A DNA stretch of 64,000 nucleotides from Enterobacter sp. BIGb0383 (GTDB lineage: Bacteria; Pseudomonadota; Gammaproteobacteria; Enterobacterales; Enterobacteriaceae), in NCBI RefSeq assembly GCF_003751845.1, contig NZ_RJKQ01000008.1, positions 1 through 64,000 on the forward strand, read 5' to 3'. Below the pieces are notes generated by a model. It ran no database searches and had not been told where the DNA came from. It saw nothing but the letters and a program-made list of their open reading frames with translations. This document shows positions 10,148 to 20,183 of the stretch, piece by piece (the first letter of the stretch is position 1; the number at the start of each line of letters is the position of its first letter). Made by a program: the position numbers and the translations under genes.

Positions 10148-11034
10148 TTGCCAGGCAGGATTTTCCAGAAAGCTTCAATAAGCGGCTCATGCAGCCGCTT
10201 TTTTTGTGCGCAGACGCCCAGCTCAAACGGGGTTTTCTCATCGCTGCGCTCTAAAATCATCACGCGGTTGCGTACCGGCTCCGGGCTATTTTCCAGCACG
10301 ATTTCCGGCAGCAGCGCCACGCCACAGCCGAGCGCCACCATCGACACCATCGCCTCATGGCCGCCGACGGTGGCGTAAATCGACGGGTTGCTGATTTTCA
10401 TGCGTCGGAACCACAGCTCAATACGACGGCGGACCGGGCCCTGATCGGCCATGATAAACGGCACCGTTGACCAGTCTGGCTCCGGTTGCGAAACCTGACT
10501 ACGCACCGGGCAGGGCAGCGCCGGGGCGATCAACACTACCGCCAGATTCTCCAGCATCGAAAACGCCACCGCACCCGGCAGGGTTTCCGGTTTACCGGCA
10601 ATGGCCAGGTCCGCTTCGCCGGTGGCGACTTTTTCCATCGCATCGGCGGCATCCCCGGTGGTGAGCTTAATTTCCACCGACGGATGCTCGGCGCGGAAGC
10701 GGTCAAGGATCGGCGGCAGATGGCTGTAGGCGGCGGTGACAGAACAGAAGATATGCAGCTCGCCGGAGAGCGACGGTCCCTGCTGATCGATGGTATGACG
10801 CAGCTGCTGATACTGCAGCAGGGTTTGCTGGGCGAAAGTGCGCAGTTCTTCACCCGCTTCGGTGAGCGTGACGGTGCGGTTATCGCGGACAAACAGCGGC
10901 TGGCCGAGATCCTCTTCCAGGCGCTGGATCTGCCGGGAGAGCGTGGAGGCACTGACATGCATGGCGCGGGCGCTGCGGCCAAAGTGGCGGCTCTCTGCCA
11001 GGTGCAGGAAGGTTTTCAGATCGCGTAAATCCAT
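10144..11034 (-). CDS. ilvY: LysR-family activator IlvY
   Basis: IlvY is the LysR-type activator of the divergently transcribed ilvC. It is known to respond to acetolactate and acetohydroxybutyrate, the IlvC substrates. The 296-residue protein has an N-terminal helix-turn-helix (HVSASTLSRQIQRLEEDLG) and a C-terminal periplasmic-binding-like effector domain. The 149-base gap to ilvC holds inverted repeats suited to IlvY. Its 3' end contains the terminator of ilvGMEDA on the other strand. Confidence 0.96.
   Translation of the reverse strand: MDLRDLKTFLHLAESRHFGRSARAMHVSASTLSRQIQRLEEDLGQPLFVRDNRTVTLTEAGEELRTFAQQTLLQYQQLRHTIDQQGPSLSGELHIFCSVTAAYSHLPPILDRFRAEHPSVEIKLTTGDAADAMEKVATGEADLAIAGKPETLPGAVAFSMLENLAVVLIAPALPCPVRSQVSQPEPDWSTVPFIMADQGPVRRRIELWFRRMKISNPSIYATVGGHEAMVSMVALGCGVALLPEIVLENSPEPVRNRVMILERSDEKTPFELGVCAQKKRLHEPLIEAFWKILPGN
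10180..10205 (+). terminator. ilvGMEDA terminator inside ilvY
   Basis: The perfect stem AAGCGGCT/AGCCGCTT with loop CATGC is followed by seven T residues and lies 33 bases after the ilvA stop. On the opposite strand the same bases encode codons near the C-terminus of IlvY (KKRLHEPL), so the terminator is embedded in a coding region. Confidence 0.85.
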
Positions 11035-11056
11035 GAGACAGACTCCACATTTTGGC

Positions 11057-11105
11057 GTTGCAGTTCTTGCAACATAACGTTGTTAATATATCAATTTAAG
11101 CAACG
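11057..11105. promoter_or_regulatory. IlvY operator region
   Basis: Two inverted repeats with GTTG/CAAC arms lie between ilvY and ilvC: GTTGC-N7-GCAAC at 11057-11073 and CGTTG-N18-CAACG at 11078-11105. E. coli IlvY is known to bind two tandem operators in this gap, one next to the ilvY promoter and one at the ilvC promoter. These two repeats fit that arrangement. The exact assignment is inferred. Confidence 0.7.
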
Positions 11106-11158
11106 CATTTCCTGTCATATAGTAAGTACATTCTCGCAAACGCGAACCGAACAATAAG

Positions 11159-11166
11159 CACAACAT
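11159..11166 (+). promoter_or_regulatory. Probable GcvB target site in ilvC leader
   Basis: The C/A-rich motif CACAACAT lies seven bases before the ilvC Shine-Dalgarno GAGG. CACAACA-type motifs are the known target of the G/U-rich R1 region of GcvB, and ilvC is an established GcvB target in Salmonella. Pairing here would block ribosome entry. Confidence 0.6.
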
Positions 11167-11183
11167 CACAACGAGGTTTCACC

Positions 11184-12659
11184 ATGGCTAACTACTTTAA
11201 TACTTTGAACTTGCGCCAGCAGCTGGCGCAGCTGGGTAAATGTCGCTTTATGGGCCGCGACGAATTTGCCGATGGCGCAAGCTACCTTCAGGGTAAAAAA
11301 GTGGTCATCGTCGGCTGTGGTGCTCAGGGTCTGAACCAGGGTCTGAACATGCGTGATTCCGGTCTGGATATCTCTTACGCCCTGCGCAAAGAAGCCATCG
11401 CGGAAAAACGCGCCTCCTGGCGTAAAGCGACCGAAAACGGTTTTAAAGTCGGTACCTACGAAGAGCTGATCCCGCAGGCGGATCTGGTGGTTAACCTGAC
11501 GCCGGACAAGCAGCACACTGACGTTGTGCGTGCGGTACAGCCGCTGATGAAAGACGGCGCGGCGCTGGGTTACTCTCACGGCTTCAACATCGTTGAAGTG
11601 GGCGAGCAGATCCGTAAAGACATCACCGTGGTAATGGTGGCACCGAAGTGTCCGGGTACTGAAGTTCGTGAAGAGTACAAGCGTGGCTTTGGCGTACCGA
11701 CCCTGATCGCGGTTCACCCGGAAAACGATCCGAAAGGCGAAGGCATGGCGATTGCCAAAGCCTGGGCTGCGGCGACCGGCGGTCACCGTGCGGGCGTGCT
11801 GGAATCCTCTTTCGTTGCCGAAGTGAAATCTGACCTGATGGGCGAGCAGACTATCCTGTGCGGTATGCTGCAGGCGGGTTCTCTGCTGTGCTTCGACAAG
11901 CTGGTGGCGGACGGCGCTCAGCCAGCCTATGCGGAAAAACTGATTCAGTTCGGCTGGGAAACCATCACCGAAGCGCTGAAGCAGGGCGGCATCACCCTGA
12001 TGATGGATCGCCTCTCCAACCCGGCGAAACTGCGTGCTTACGCGCTGTCCGAGCAGCTGAAAGGCATTATGGCTCCGCTGTTCCAGAAACATATGGATGA
12101 CATCATCTCCGGCGCATTCTCGTCCGGCATGATGGCTGACTGGGCTAACGACGACAAAAACCTGCTGACCTGGCGTGAAGAGACCGGCAAAACCGCGTTC
12201 GAAACCGCAGCGCAGCAGGAAGGCAAAATCAGCGAGCAGGAGTACTTTGACCACGGCGTGCTGATGATCGCAATGGTGAAAGCGGGCGTTGAGCTGGCGT
12301 TTGAAACCATGGTCGATTCCGGCATCATCGAAGAGTCGGCGTACTACGAGTCTCTGCACGAGCTGCCGCTGATTGCCAACACCATTGCCCGTAAGCGTCT
12401 GTATGAAATGAACGTGGTTATCTCCGACACGGCAGAATACGGTAACTACCTGTTCTCTTACGCTTGCGTACCGCTGCTGAAAGAGTTTATGACCACGCTG
12501 CAGGCGGGCGATCTGGGCAAAGCGATTACCGAAGGTGCGGTAGATAACGCCCAGCTGCGCGACGTGAACGAAGCCATTCGCAGCCACGCTATCGAGGAAG
12601 TGGGCCAGAAACTGCGCGGCTATATGACGGATATGAAACGTATTGCCGTTGCTGGATAA
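11184..12659 (+). CDS. ilvC: Ketol-acid reductoisomerase
   Basis: IlvC isomerises and reduces acetolactate and acetohydroxybutyrate with NADPH. At 491 residues it is the long (class II) form with a duplicated C-terminal domain. The N-terminal Rossmann motif is [10 protein letters not shown]. The acidic magnesium-binding and substrate residues lie in the two helical domains (for example [16 protein letters not shown]). It is monocistronic, controlled by IlvY from the divergent promoter and probably by GcvB in its leader, and is followed by a bidirectional terminator. Confidence 0.97.
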   Translation: MANYFNTLNLRQQLAQLGKCRFMGRDEFADGASYLQGKKVVIVGCGAQGLNQGLNMRDSGLDISYALRKEAIAEKRASWRKATENGFKVGTYEELIPQADLVVNLTPDKQHTDVVRAVQPLMKDGAALGYSHGFNIVEVGEQIRKDITVVMVAPKCPGTEVREEYKRGFGVPTLIAVHPENDPKGEGMAIAKAWAAATGGHRAGVLESSFVAEVKSDLMGEQTILCGMLQAGSLLCFDKLVADGAQPAYAEKLIQFGWETITEALKQGGITLMMDRLSNPAKLRAYALSEQLKGIMAPLFQKHMDDIISGAFSSGMMADWANDDKNLLTWREETGKTAFETAAQQEGKISEQEYFDHGVLMIAMVKAGVELAFETMVDSGIIEESAYYESLHELPLIANTIARKRLYEMNVVISDTAEYGNYLFSYACVPLLKEFMTTLQAGDLGKAITEGAVDNAQLRDVNEAIRSHAIEEVGQKLRGYMTDMKRIAVAG

Positions 12660-12673
12660 GTTCTCTGAATAAC

Positions 12674-12699
12674 AAAAAGGCCGCGATTGCGGCCTTTTT
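12674..12699. terminator. Bidirectional terminator, ilvC/ppiC
   Basis: The stem GGCCGC-GATT-GCGGCC is flanked by five A and five T residues, so it works on both strands. It sits between the convergent ilvC and ppiC genes. Confidence 0.93.
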
Positions 12700-12710
12700 A
12701 CATTGCTGAA

Positions 12711-13073
<363 letters not shown>

Positions 13074-13075
13074 TC

Positions 13076-15100
13076 ATGCGTTTAAACCCAGGCCAACAAC
13101 AAGCCGTCGAATTTGTCACCGGGCCCTGTCTGGTGCTGGCGGGCGCCGGTTCCGGCAAAACCCGCGTTATCACCAATAAAATTGCGCACCTGATCCGTGG
13201 TTGCGGCTATCAGGCGCGGCATATCGCGGCGGTGACCTTTACCAACAAGGCGGCGCGGGAGATGAAAGAGCGCGTCGGGCAAACGCTGGGACGTGCGGAA
13301 GCACGCGGGCTGATGATCTCCACCTTCCATACGTTGGGACTGGATATTATCAAGCGCGAATATGCCGCGCTGGGGATGAAATCCAACTTCTCCCTGTTCG
13401 ACGATACGGACCAGACGGCGCTGCTGAAAGAGCTGACAGAAGAACTGCTTGAGGATGACAAAGTCCTGCTCCAGCAGTTGATCTCGACGATCTCCAACTG
13501 GAAAAACGATCTAATGACGCCCGCGCATGCGGCGGCGCAGGCGCAGGGCGAGCGGGACAGGATCTTTGCCCACTGCTATGGCCTCTATGAGCGGCATATG
13601 AAGGCCTGCAATGTGCTGGACTTCGACGATCTGATCATGCTCCCTACGCTGCTCCTGCAGCGCAATGAAGAGGTGCGTGAGCGCTGGCAGAACAAAATTC
13701 GCTATCTGCTGGTGGATGAGTACCAGGACACCAACACCAGCCAGTATGAACTGGTTAAGCTGCTGGTCGGCAACCGGGCGCGCTTTACCGTCGTAGGGGA
13801 TGACGATCAATCGATCTACTCCTGGCGTGGCGCCCGGCCACAAAACCTGGTGCTGCTGAGCCAGGATTTTCCGGCGCTGCAGGTGATCAAACTGGAGCAG
13901 AATTACCGTTCTTCCGGGCGCATTCTGAAAGCGGCCAATATCTTGATCGCCAATAACCCGCACGTTTTCGAGAAGCGGCTGTTCTCCGAGTTGGGCTACG
14001 GTCCCGAGCTGAAAGTACTAAGCGCCAACCATGAAGAGCATGAGGCGGAGCGGGTCACCGGGGAGCTAATTGCCCACCACTTTGTGAATAAGACCGGATA
14101 CAAGGACTACGCCATCCTGTATCGCGGCAACCACCAGTCGCGGGTGTTTGAGAAATTCCTGATGCAGAACCGCATCCCGTACCGTATTTCGGGTGGGACT
14201 TCGTTCTTCTCGCGCCCGGAAATTAAGGATCTGCTGGCCTATCTGCGGGTGCTGACCAACCCGGACGACGACAGCGCCTTCCTGCGTATAGTGAATACGC
14301 CGAAGCGTGAAATCGGCCCGGCGACATTACAAAAACTGGGCGAGTGGGCAATGACCCGCAATAAAGGCCTGTTTGCCGCCAGCTTTGATATGGGCCTGAA
14401 CCAGACGTTGACCGGCCGTGGCTATGAATCGCTGACGCGTTTTACCCACTGGCTGGGCGAAGTACAGCGCCTCACCGAACGGGAACCGGTCGCTGCCGTG
14501 CGGGATCTGATCCACGGCGTGGATTACGAGTCCTGGCTGTATGAAACCTCGCCCAGCCCGAAAGCAGCCGAAATGCGGATGAAGAACGTTAACACCCTGT
14601 TCGGCTGGATGACGGAAATGCTGGAGGGTAACGAGCTGGACGAGCCGATGACCCTGACGCAGGTGGTGACCCGTTTTACCCTGCGCGACATGATGGAGCG
14701 CGGTGAAAGCGAGGAAGAGGCCGATCAGGTCCAGTTGATGACGCTGCACGCCTCGAAGGGGCTGGAGTTTCCCTACGTCTTCCTGGTCGGAATGGAAGAG
14801 GGGCTTCTGCCGCATCAGAGCAGCATTGATGAAGAGAATATCGATGAAGAGCGGCGTCTGGCCTATGTGGGGATCACCCGTGCGCAGAAGGAGCTGATCT
14901 TCACTCTCTGCAAAGAGCGCCGACAGTACGGCGAGCTGGTGCGTCCGGAGCCGAGCCGCTTCCTGCTGGAGCTGCCGCAGGACGATCTTATCTGGGAAAC
15001 CGAACGTAAAGTGGTGAGTGCGGAAGAGCGGATGCAAACCGGACAGAGCCGGGTTGCCGGTTTAAAAGCGATGCTGGCAAAAGCTAAGGGTAAGGAATAA
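13076..15100 (+). CDS. rep: ATP-dependent 3'-5' DNA helicase Rep
   Basis: Rep is the SF1A accessory helicase that helps the replisome past bound proteins by interacting with DnaB. The 674-residue protein has Walker A AGAGSGKT at 22-29, motif [10 protein letters not shown], motif [16 protein letters not shown] and motif VI VGITRAQ. The start at 13076 (MRLNPG) matches E. coli; an upstream in-frame ATG at 13064 would add four residues. It is divergent from ppiC and ends four bases before the convergent gppA. Confidence 0.96.
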   Translation: MRLNPGQQQAVEFVTGPCLVLAGAGSGKTRVITNKIAHLIRGCGYQARHIAAVTFTNKAAREMKERVGQTLGRAEARGLMISTFHTLGLDIIKREYAALGMKSNFSLFDDTDQTALLKELTEELLEDDKVLLQQLISTISNWKNDLMTPAHAAAQAQGERDRIFAHCYGLYERHMKACNVLDFDDLIMLPTLLLQRNEEVRERWQNKIRYLLVDEYQDTNTSQYELVKLLVGNRARFTVVGDDDQSIYSWRGARPQNLVLLSQDFPALQVIKLEQNYRSSGRILKAANILIANNPHVFEKRLFSELGYGPELKVLSANHEEHEAERVTGELIAHHFVNKTGYKDYAILYRGNHQSRVFEKFLMQNRIPYRISGGTSFFSRPEIKDLLAYLRVLTNPDDDSAFLRIVNTPKREIGPATLQKLGEWAMTRNKGLFAASFDMGLNQTLTGRGYESLTRFTHWLGEVQRLTEREPVAAVRDLIHGVDYESWLYETSPSPKAAEMRMKNVNTLFGWMTEMLEGNELDEPMTLTQVVTRFTLRDMMERGESEEEADQVQLMTLHASKGLEFPYVFLVGMEEGLLPHQSSIDEENIDEERRLAYVGITRAQKELIFTLCKERRQYGELVRPEPSRFLLELPQDDLIWETERKVVSAEERMQTGQSRVAGLKAMLAKAKGKE

Positions 15101-15104
15101 GAGG

Positions 15105-16589
15105 TTACTCGACTTCCAGCGGCCAGTGCACGTAGCTTTGCCACTGGCTCTCTTGTTCAAGCTGCTCCGCACCCAGCGGATGTGCCGCGAGCCAGTTTTC
15201 CTGCAGCGCGAGGTGCAGCGTCTCTCCCGCTGCCGTCAGCGTAATCGCCGCCAGATGGTCGTCCCGACGGCGGCCGGAGAAAATAATCGCCAGCCGCAGC
15301 AGGCGGCAAAGATGCTCGGCTACACGCGGCGGGACCGCATTTTGCTGGTGGAGCGATGAGAGGTCGAGCGCATTAGTCTGGTTAAGCAGCAGCGTGGCCA
15401 GCAGCTTTTTCTGCGCTGGCGTAAAGCCGGGCAAATCAAGATTCTGCACCAGCCAGGCCGCATGCAGCGGTGCGCGCTTAAACTCAACGCTCAGCCCAAT
15501 TTCGTGCAGTTCACCGGCCATTTGCAGCAGATCGATGCTGTAGTTGTCCAGGTTCCATTCTGCCTGCACCGATTCGGCAAACCGTCGTGCGAGTGCGGCT
15601 ACGCGGTGGGCCTGTACGGTATCGACCATAAAACGATGCTGGATATGACGCAGCGTGCGGCTACGGATATCCTGATCGACCGCCAGATGCAGCATGCCGT
15701 AGACCAGGCCTTCGCGCAGTGCGCCGCCCGCAAGGGTCATGCACTGAATATTCAGCTCATTGAAAATGGCGATCAGAATGGCCAGACCGCTGGGGAAAAC
15801 CAGCGCCCGCTCTAGCGTCAGGCCTTCAATTTCCAGCTCTTCCAGGCGTCCACACTGAATGGCGCGCTGTTTGAGCTGCTGGAGCTTGGGCAGGGTAATG
15901 CGTTCGTCCATCCCCTGCGCCATCATAATTTCCTGCAGCGCCTGGACGGTGCCTGAAGCGCCGACGCACACTTTCCAGCCGTGATAGCGAAGTTCATCGG
16001 CGATCGGACGCAGTACATCCCGGGCAGCCTGTTCTGCTTCGTCAAAATTTTCTTTGGCGAGGTTGCGATCGGTAAAGTAGCGTTCGAGCCAGGTGACGCA
16101 GCCCATCGACAGGCTGAAAAGAGAGGTGGTTTGTGCGCCGGTACCTGTCACCAGCTCGGTGCTGGCACCGCCGATATCAACGACCAGACGGCGATCGGCA
16201 CCGCCGGTGGTGTGCGCCACGCCCTGATAAATCAGGCGGGCTTCTTCTTCACCGCTGATCACCTGAACCGGGCAGCCGAGGATCGCCTGTGCTTTGGCGA
16301 TAAACGCATCTGCATTTATCGCCAGGCGCAGCGTTGCCGTTGCCACCACACGGATTTGGGCGGGGGGAATATCCTGCAGTCGTTCTGCAAACAGATGCAG
16401 ACACTGCCAGCCCCGCTCCATCGCCTCATCGGACAGTGAGTTTTCGCCGTTGAGACCCGCGGCAAGACGAACCTTGCGCTTAATGCGCGTCAGGGTCTGA
16501 ATGCTTCCTGCCACCTCGCGTACAACCAGCATATGAAAACTATTCGAACCGAGATCAATAGCTGCATAGAGCGAGGCGGAGCTGAGCAT
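15105..16589 (-). CDS. gppA: pppGpp phosphatase / exopolyphosphatase GppA
   Basis: GppA removes the terminal phosphate of pppGpp to give ppGpp in the stringent response and also degrades polyphosphate. The 494-residue protein has the Ppx/GppA fold of the actin-like ATPase superfamily: phosphate-1 motif [14 protein letters not shown] near the N-terminus and GGASTELV near residue 145, followed by a C-terminal helical HD-like domain. It lies seven bases after rhlB on the same strand and is probably co-transcribed with it. Confidence 0.95.
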   Translation of the reverse strand: MLSSASLYAAIDLGSNSFHMLVVREVAGSIQTLTRIKRKVRLAAGLNGENSLSDEAMERGWQCLHLFAERLQDIPPAQIRVVATATLRLAINADAFIAKAQAILGCPVQVISGEEEARLIYQGVAHTTGGADRRLVVDIGGASTELVTGTGAQTTSLFSLSMGCVTWLERYFTDRNLAKENFDEAEQAARDVLRPIADELRYHGWKVCVGASGTVQALQEIMMAQGMDERITLPKLQQLKQRAIQCGRLEELEIEGLTLERALVFPSGLAILIAIFNELNIQCMTLAGGALREGLVYGMLHLAVDQDIRSRTLRHIQHRFMVDTVQAHRVAALARRFAESVQAEWNLDNYSIDLLQMAGELHEIGLSVEFKRAPLHAAWLVQNLDLPGFTPAQKKLLATLLLNQTNALDLSSLHQQNAVPPRVAEHLCRLLRLAIIFSGRRRDDHLAAITLTAAGETLHLALQENWLAAHPLGAEQLEQESQWQSYVHWPLEVE

Positions 16590-16596
16590 TTATGTT

Positions 16597-17871
16597 TTAA
16601 CCTGAGCGACGACGATTACGGGGAGCACCACCGCCGCTACGGCGTGGGCCATTGCCGGGACGGGCCGTACGCACCAGGCGTTTCGCCTTCGGCAGATCGG
16701 TCATCAGGGCATCCGTATTGTACTTACTCACCGGAATCGAGTGACCAATATAGGTTTCAATTCCCGGCAGGTTCAGCGCGTACTCTTCACAGGCCAGGCT
16801 GATGGAGTGCCCGCTCGCGCCTGCACGGCCGGTACGGCCAATACGGTGCACGTAGTCTTCGCAGTCGTCTGGCAGATCGTAGTTAAAGACGTGGGTCACG
16901 GCAGGAATATGCAGGCCGCGTGCCGCCACATCGGTTGCGACCAGAATATCGAGATCGCCACGGGTGAAATCTTCCAGGATACGCAGGCGTTTTTTCTGCG
17001 CCACGTCGCCGGTCAGCAGGCCAACGCGATGACCGTCCGCAGCCAGATGGCCCCAGATATCTTCGCAGCGGTGCTTGGTGTTAGCGAAGATAATCGCGCG
17101 ATCCGGCCACTCTTCTTCGATGAGCGTCTGCAGTAAACGCATTTTCTCTTCGTTGGACGGGTAGAACAGCTCTTCTTTGATGCGGTGACCGGTTTTTTGC
17201 TCGGGTTCCACTTCAACGTATTCGGCGTTGTTCATCTGCTCGAACGCCAGCTCACGAACGCGGTAAGAGAGCGTCGCGGAGAACAGCATGTTCAGACGCT
17301 GATCGGTCGCCGGCATACGGCGGAACAGCCAGCGGATATCTTTAATAAAGCCGAGATCGTACATGCGATCGGCTTCATCCAGCACCACAACCTGGATTGC
17401 ACCCAGATTAATGTGGTTTTGTTTGGTGTAGTCGATCAGACGACCGGTGGTGCCGATCAGAATATCAACGCCGCTTTCCAGCACTTTCAGCTGCTTATCG
17501 TAGCCGTCACCGCCGTAGGCCAGGCCCAGTTTCAGACCGGTTGCCTGCGCCAGCACTTCCGCGTCGGCGTGAATTTGTACCGCCAGTTCGCGCGTCGGCG
17601 CCATAATCAGCGCACGTGGCTGATTGGTTTTGCGGTCTTCAATTGCCGGGTGAGTGAGTAGGTAATGAAACGTTGACGTTAAAAACGCCATCGTTTTTCC
17701 GGTACCGGTTTGCGCCTGACCCGCAACGTCACGACCCGCCAGCGTTAGCGGAAGGGCCAATGCCTGAATGTGCGTGCAATTATGAAACCCTTTACTTTCA
17801 AGGGCTTCAATCACCTGAGGGTGCAGGGCGAAGTCGGAAAACTTCTGTTCTGTTAAATGTGTTTTGCTCAT
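16597..17871 (-). CDS. rhlB: DEAD-box RNA helicase RhlB
   Basis: RhlB is the ATP-dependent RNA helicase of the RNA degradosome and binds RNase E. The 424-residue protein has Q-motif and Walker A AQTGTGKT at 53-60, DEAD at 165-168, SAT (FSATLS) and motif [12 protein letters not shown]. The C-terminal tail is rich in arginine, glycine and proline, as in the family. It diverges from trxA across a 141-base gap. Confidence 0.96.
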   Translation of the reverse strand: MSKTHLTEQKFSDFALHPQVIEALESKGFHNCTHIQALALPLTLAGRDVAGQAQTGTGKTMAFLTSTFHYLLTHPAIEDRKTNQPRALIMAPTRELAVQIHADAEVLAQATGLKLGLAYGGDGYDKQLKVLESGVDILIGTTGRLIDYTKQNHINLGAIQVVVLDEADRMYDLGFIKDIRWLFRRMPATDQRLNMLFSATLSYRVRELAFEQMNNAEYVEVEPEQKTGHRIKEELFYPSNEEKMRLLQTLIEEEWPDRAIIFANTKHRCEDIWGHLAADGHRVGLLTGDVAQKKRLRILEDFTRGDLDILVATDVAARGLHIPAVTHVFNYDLPDDCEDYVHRIGRTGRAGASGHSISLACEEYALNLPGIETYIGHSIPVSKYNTDALMTDLPKAKRLVRTARPGNGPRRSGGGAPRNRRRSG

Positions 17872-18012
17872 AGTGTGGTAGAATATCAGCTTACTATTGC
17901 TTTACGAAAGCGTATCCGATGAAATAAAGTCAACCTTTAGTTGGCTAATGCGACATCAAGTCGTTGGTTAATGCTACACCAATACGCCAGGCTTATTCCT
18001 GTGGAGTTATAT

Positions 18013-18342
18013 ATGAGCGATAAAATTATTCACCTGACTGATGACAGTTTTGACACGGATGTACTCAAAGCGGAAGGGTCGATTCTTGTTGATTTCTGGG
18101 CAGAGTGGTGCGGTCCTTGCAAAATGATTGCCCCGATTCTGAATGAAGTCGCTGAGGAGTATGACGGCAAACTGACCGTTGCGAAGCTGAACATCGACCA
18201 GAACCCGGGCACGGCTCCGAAGTACGGTATCCGTGGTATCCCGACTCTGCTGCTGTTTAAAAACGGCGAAGTGGCTGCCACCAAAGTGGGTGCGCTGTCT
18301 AAGGGTCAGCTGAAAGAGTTCCTTGACGCCAATCTGGCGTAA
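18013..18342 (+). CDS. trxA: Thioredoxin 1
   Basis: TrxA is the cytoplasmic dithiol-disulfide oxidoreductase that reduces ribonucleotide reductase, PAPS reductase and methionine sulfoxide reductase. The 109-residue protein has the active site WCGPC at residues 32-36 and the cis-proline loop [11 protein letters not shown]. The start [11 protein letters not shown] at 18013 matches E. coli exactly; a longer frame from 17941 is not supported. An AT-rich gap with the trxA promoter lies upstream. Confidence 0.97.
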   Translation: MSDKIIHLTDDSFDTDVLKAEGSILVDFWAEWCGPCKMIAPILNEVAEEYDGKLTVAKLNIDQNPGTAPKYGIRGIPTLLLFKNGEVAATKVGALSKGQLKEFLDANLA

Positions 18343-18677
18343 GCTACCTTTATTCTGGCGTCTGGTGATTCTGAATTGTTCGGATCGCTGGACGCCCGTC
18401 TTGAGTCGTGCTAAGTTAATGTTGACTTCGTATTAAACATCTCTAATAGTCGTTGAATCTTGCTTTACCCGAGACTTCCCGCTTCACAAAGCGCGAGAAG
18501 CAAAAAATTCCGGGCTCGTCACTCAATCCGTCTTGTCGTTTCAGTTCTGTGTACTCTCCTGTGACCAGGCAGCGAACAGACATGAGTTGATGGCCGCAAA
18601 CAGGCATGGATGTTCCTGCCATACCATTCACAACATTAAGTTCGAGATTTCCCCCGAGTTTAAGAACCCACATCACT
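18343..18677 (+). promoter_or_regulatory. rho leader region
   Basis: This 335-base gap between trxA and rho is the rho leader. In E. coli Rho represses its own gene by terminating transcription within this leader, where the small rhoL frame also lies. The stretch 18511-18587 is close to the E. coli leader base for base. No strong intrinsic terminator is seen, which fits Rho-dependent control. Confidence 0.7.
18489..18590 (+). other. rhoL: rhoL leader-peptide region, start codon apparently lost
   Basis: From 18513 to 18590 one frame encodes GSSLNPSCRFSSVYSP and then ends in RTDMS-stop, nearly identical to the C-terminal part of the E. coli 33-residue RhoL peptide (from memory). At the place of the E. 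coli ATG this sequence has AAG (18489-18491). No ATG occurs upstream in frame; the only possible start is a TTG at 18453, after the stop at 18447. Either the peptide starts at TTG or the region is kept for its RNA. Confidence 0.55.
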
Positions 18678-19937
18678 ATGAATCTTACCGAATTAAAGAA
18701 TACGCCGGTTTCTGATCTGATTACTCTCGGCGAAAATATGGGCCTGGAAAACCAGGCGCGTATGCGCAAACAGGACATCATTTTCGCCATCCTGAAGCAG
18801 CACGCGAAGAGTGGCGAGGATATCTTTGGCGATGGCGTGCTTGAGATACTGCAGGACGGATTTGGTTTCCTCCGCTCCGGAGACAGTTCCTACCTCGCAG
18901 GCCCCGACGACATCTACGTATCCCCTAGCCAAATCCGCCGTTTCAACCTCCGTACTGGTGACACCATTTCAGGTAAGATTCGCCCCCCTAAAGAGGGTGA
19001 GCGTTACTTTGCGTTGCTGAAAGTTAACGAGGTGAACTTCGATAAACCGGAGAACGCGCGTAATAAAATCCTGTTCGAAAACCTGACGCCGCTGCACGCA
19101 AACTCGCGTCTGCGTATGGAACGCGGCAACGGTTCGACCGAGGATTTAACCGCTCGCGTACTGGATCTGGCTTCACCGATTGGCCGTGGCCAGCGTGGTC
19201 TGATTGTGGCACCGCCGAAAGCCGGTAAAACGATGCTGCTGCAGAATATCGCGCAGAGCATCGCCTACAACCACCCGGACTGCGTGCTGATGGTCCTGCT
19301 GATCGACGAACGTCCGGAAGAAGTGACCGAGATGCAGCGTCTGGTAAAAGGTGAAGTTATCGCTTCTACCTTTGACGAACCGGCATCCCGTCACGTACAG
19401 GTTGCGGAAATGGTTATCGAGAAGGCCAAGCGCCTGGTTGAGCACAAGAAAGACGTGATCATCCTGCTCGACTCCATTACCCGTCTGGCGCGTGCGTACA
19501 ACACCGTGGTGCCGGCTTCCGGTAAAGTACTGACCGGTGGTGTGGACGCTAACGCCCTGCATCGTCCGAAGCGTTTCTTCGGTGCGGCGCGTAACGTGGA
19601 AGAGGGCGGTAGCCTGACCATCATCGCGACGGCGCTGGTTGATACCGGGTCCAAAATGGACGAGGTTATTTACGAAGAGTTTAAAGGCACCGGTAACATG
19701 GAGCTGCACCTCTCACGTAAAATCGCTGAAAAACGCGTCTTCCCGGCGATTGACTACAACCGTTCCGGTACCCGTAAAGAAGAGCTGCTCACCACTCAGG
19801 AAGAGCTGCAGAAGATGTGGATCCTGCGTAAAATCATCCATCCGATGGGTGAAATCGACGCAATGGAGTTCCTCATCAACAAACTTGCGATGACCAAGAC
19901 CAACGACGATTTCTTCGACATGATGAAACGCTCGTAA
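18678..19937 (+). CDS. rho: Transcription termination factor Rho
   Basis: Rho is the hexameric RNA-dependent ATPase that ends untranslated transcripts. The 419-residue protein is almost identical to E. coli Rho. It has the N-terminal helix bundle, a primary RNA-binding cold-shock-like domain ([17 protein letters not shown]), Walker A APPKAGKT near 178-185, Q-loop and R-loop. The start MNLTEL at 18678 is the family start; a frame opening at 18606 extends into the leader and is rejected. A strong terminator follows. Confidence 0.98.
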   Translation: MNLTELKNTPVSDLITLGENMGLENQARMRKQDIIFAILKQHAKSGEDIFGDGVLEILQDGFGFLRSGDSSYLAGPDDIYVSPSQIRRFNLRTGDTISGKIRPPKEGERYFALLKVNEVNFDKPENARNKILFENLTPLHANSRLRMERGNGSTEDLTARVLDLASPIGRGQRGLIVAPPKAGKTMLLQNIAQSIAYNHPDCVLMVLLIDERPEEVTEMQRLVKGEVIASTFDEPASRHVQVAEMVIEKAKRLVEHKKDVIILLDSITRLARAYNTVVPASGKVLTGGVDANALHRPKRFFGAARNVEEGGSLTIIATALVDTGSKMDEVIYEEFKGTGNMELHLSRKIAEKRVFPAIDYNRSGTRKEELLTTQEELQKMWILRKIIHPMGEIDAMEFLINKLAMTKTNDDFFDMMKRS

Positions 19938-19951
19938 TCCGGTATGTGTCA

Positions 19952-19981
19952 AAAAACGCCACGTTTATACGTGGCGTTTTT
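19952..19981 (+). terminator. rho terminator
   Basis: A 13-base-pair perfect stem (AAAAACGCCACGT with its complement) around TTAT ends in five T residues, 15 bases after the rho stop. The A/T flanks make it symmetric. Confidence 0.92.
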
Positions 19982-20079
19982 CATTTCTGCCTATACGCTT
20001 AAGCACGGTAGTTTCGCTGTTGCAGCGTTTCTAAAAATGATTAAGGGAGTAATAAGACGGCCATAAATGGAGTGTCTGG

Positions 20080-20172
20080 TTGAAAAATAAACGAATTTGC
20101 TGGCTCCTTATCTTACTCCCCCTTCTGGAGAGCTGGCTTCATGGTTATACTTTAGGTATCAACATACGCTGA
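20080..20172 (+). CDS. Candidate small hydrophobic leader ORF before wecA
   Basis: A TTG-initiated frame of 30 codons has GGAG seven bases upstream and ends 11 bases before the wecA GTG start. The peptide is basic at its start (KNKR) and then hydrophobic with five leucines in ICWLLILLPLL, like a short membrane segment or a translated leader. I do not recognise it and it is too short to judge by composition. It could couple translation into the weakly starting wecA. Confidence 0.35.
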   Translation: MKNKRICWLLILLPLLESWLHGYTLGINIR

Positions 20173-20183
20173 GAACATGCATT

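Noticed and set aside
18606-18677. 24-residue N-terminal extension of Rho
   Set aside because: It reads into the untranslated leader; Rho proteins start at MNLTELK.
20097-20183. 29-residue N-terminal extension of WecA
   Set aside because: The family start is the GTG at 20184, and the extension is out of frame with the better candidate mini-ORF.
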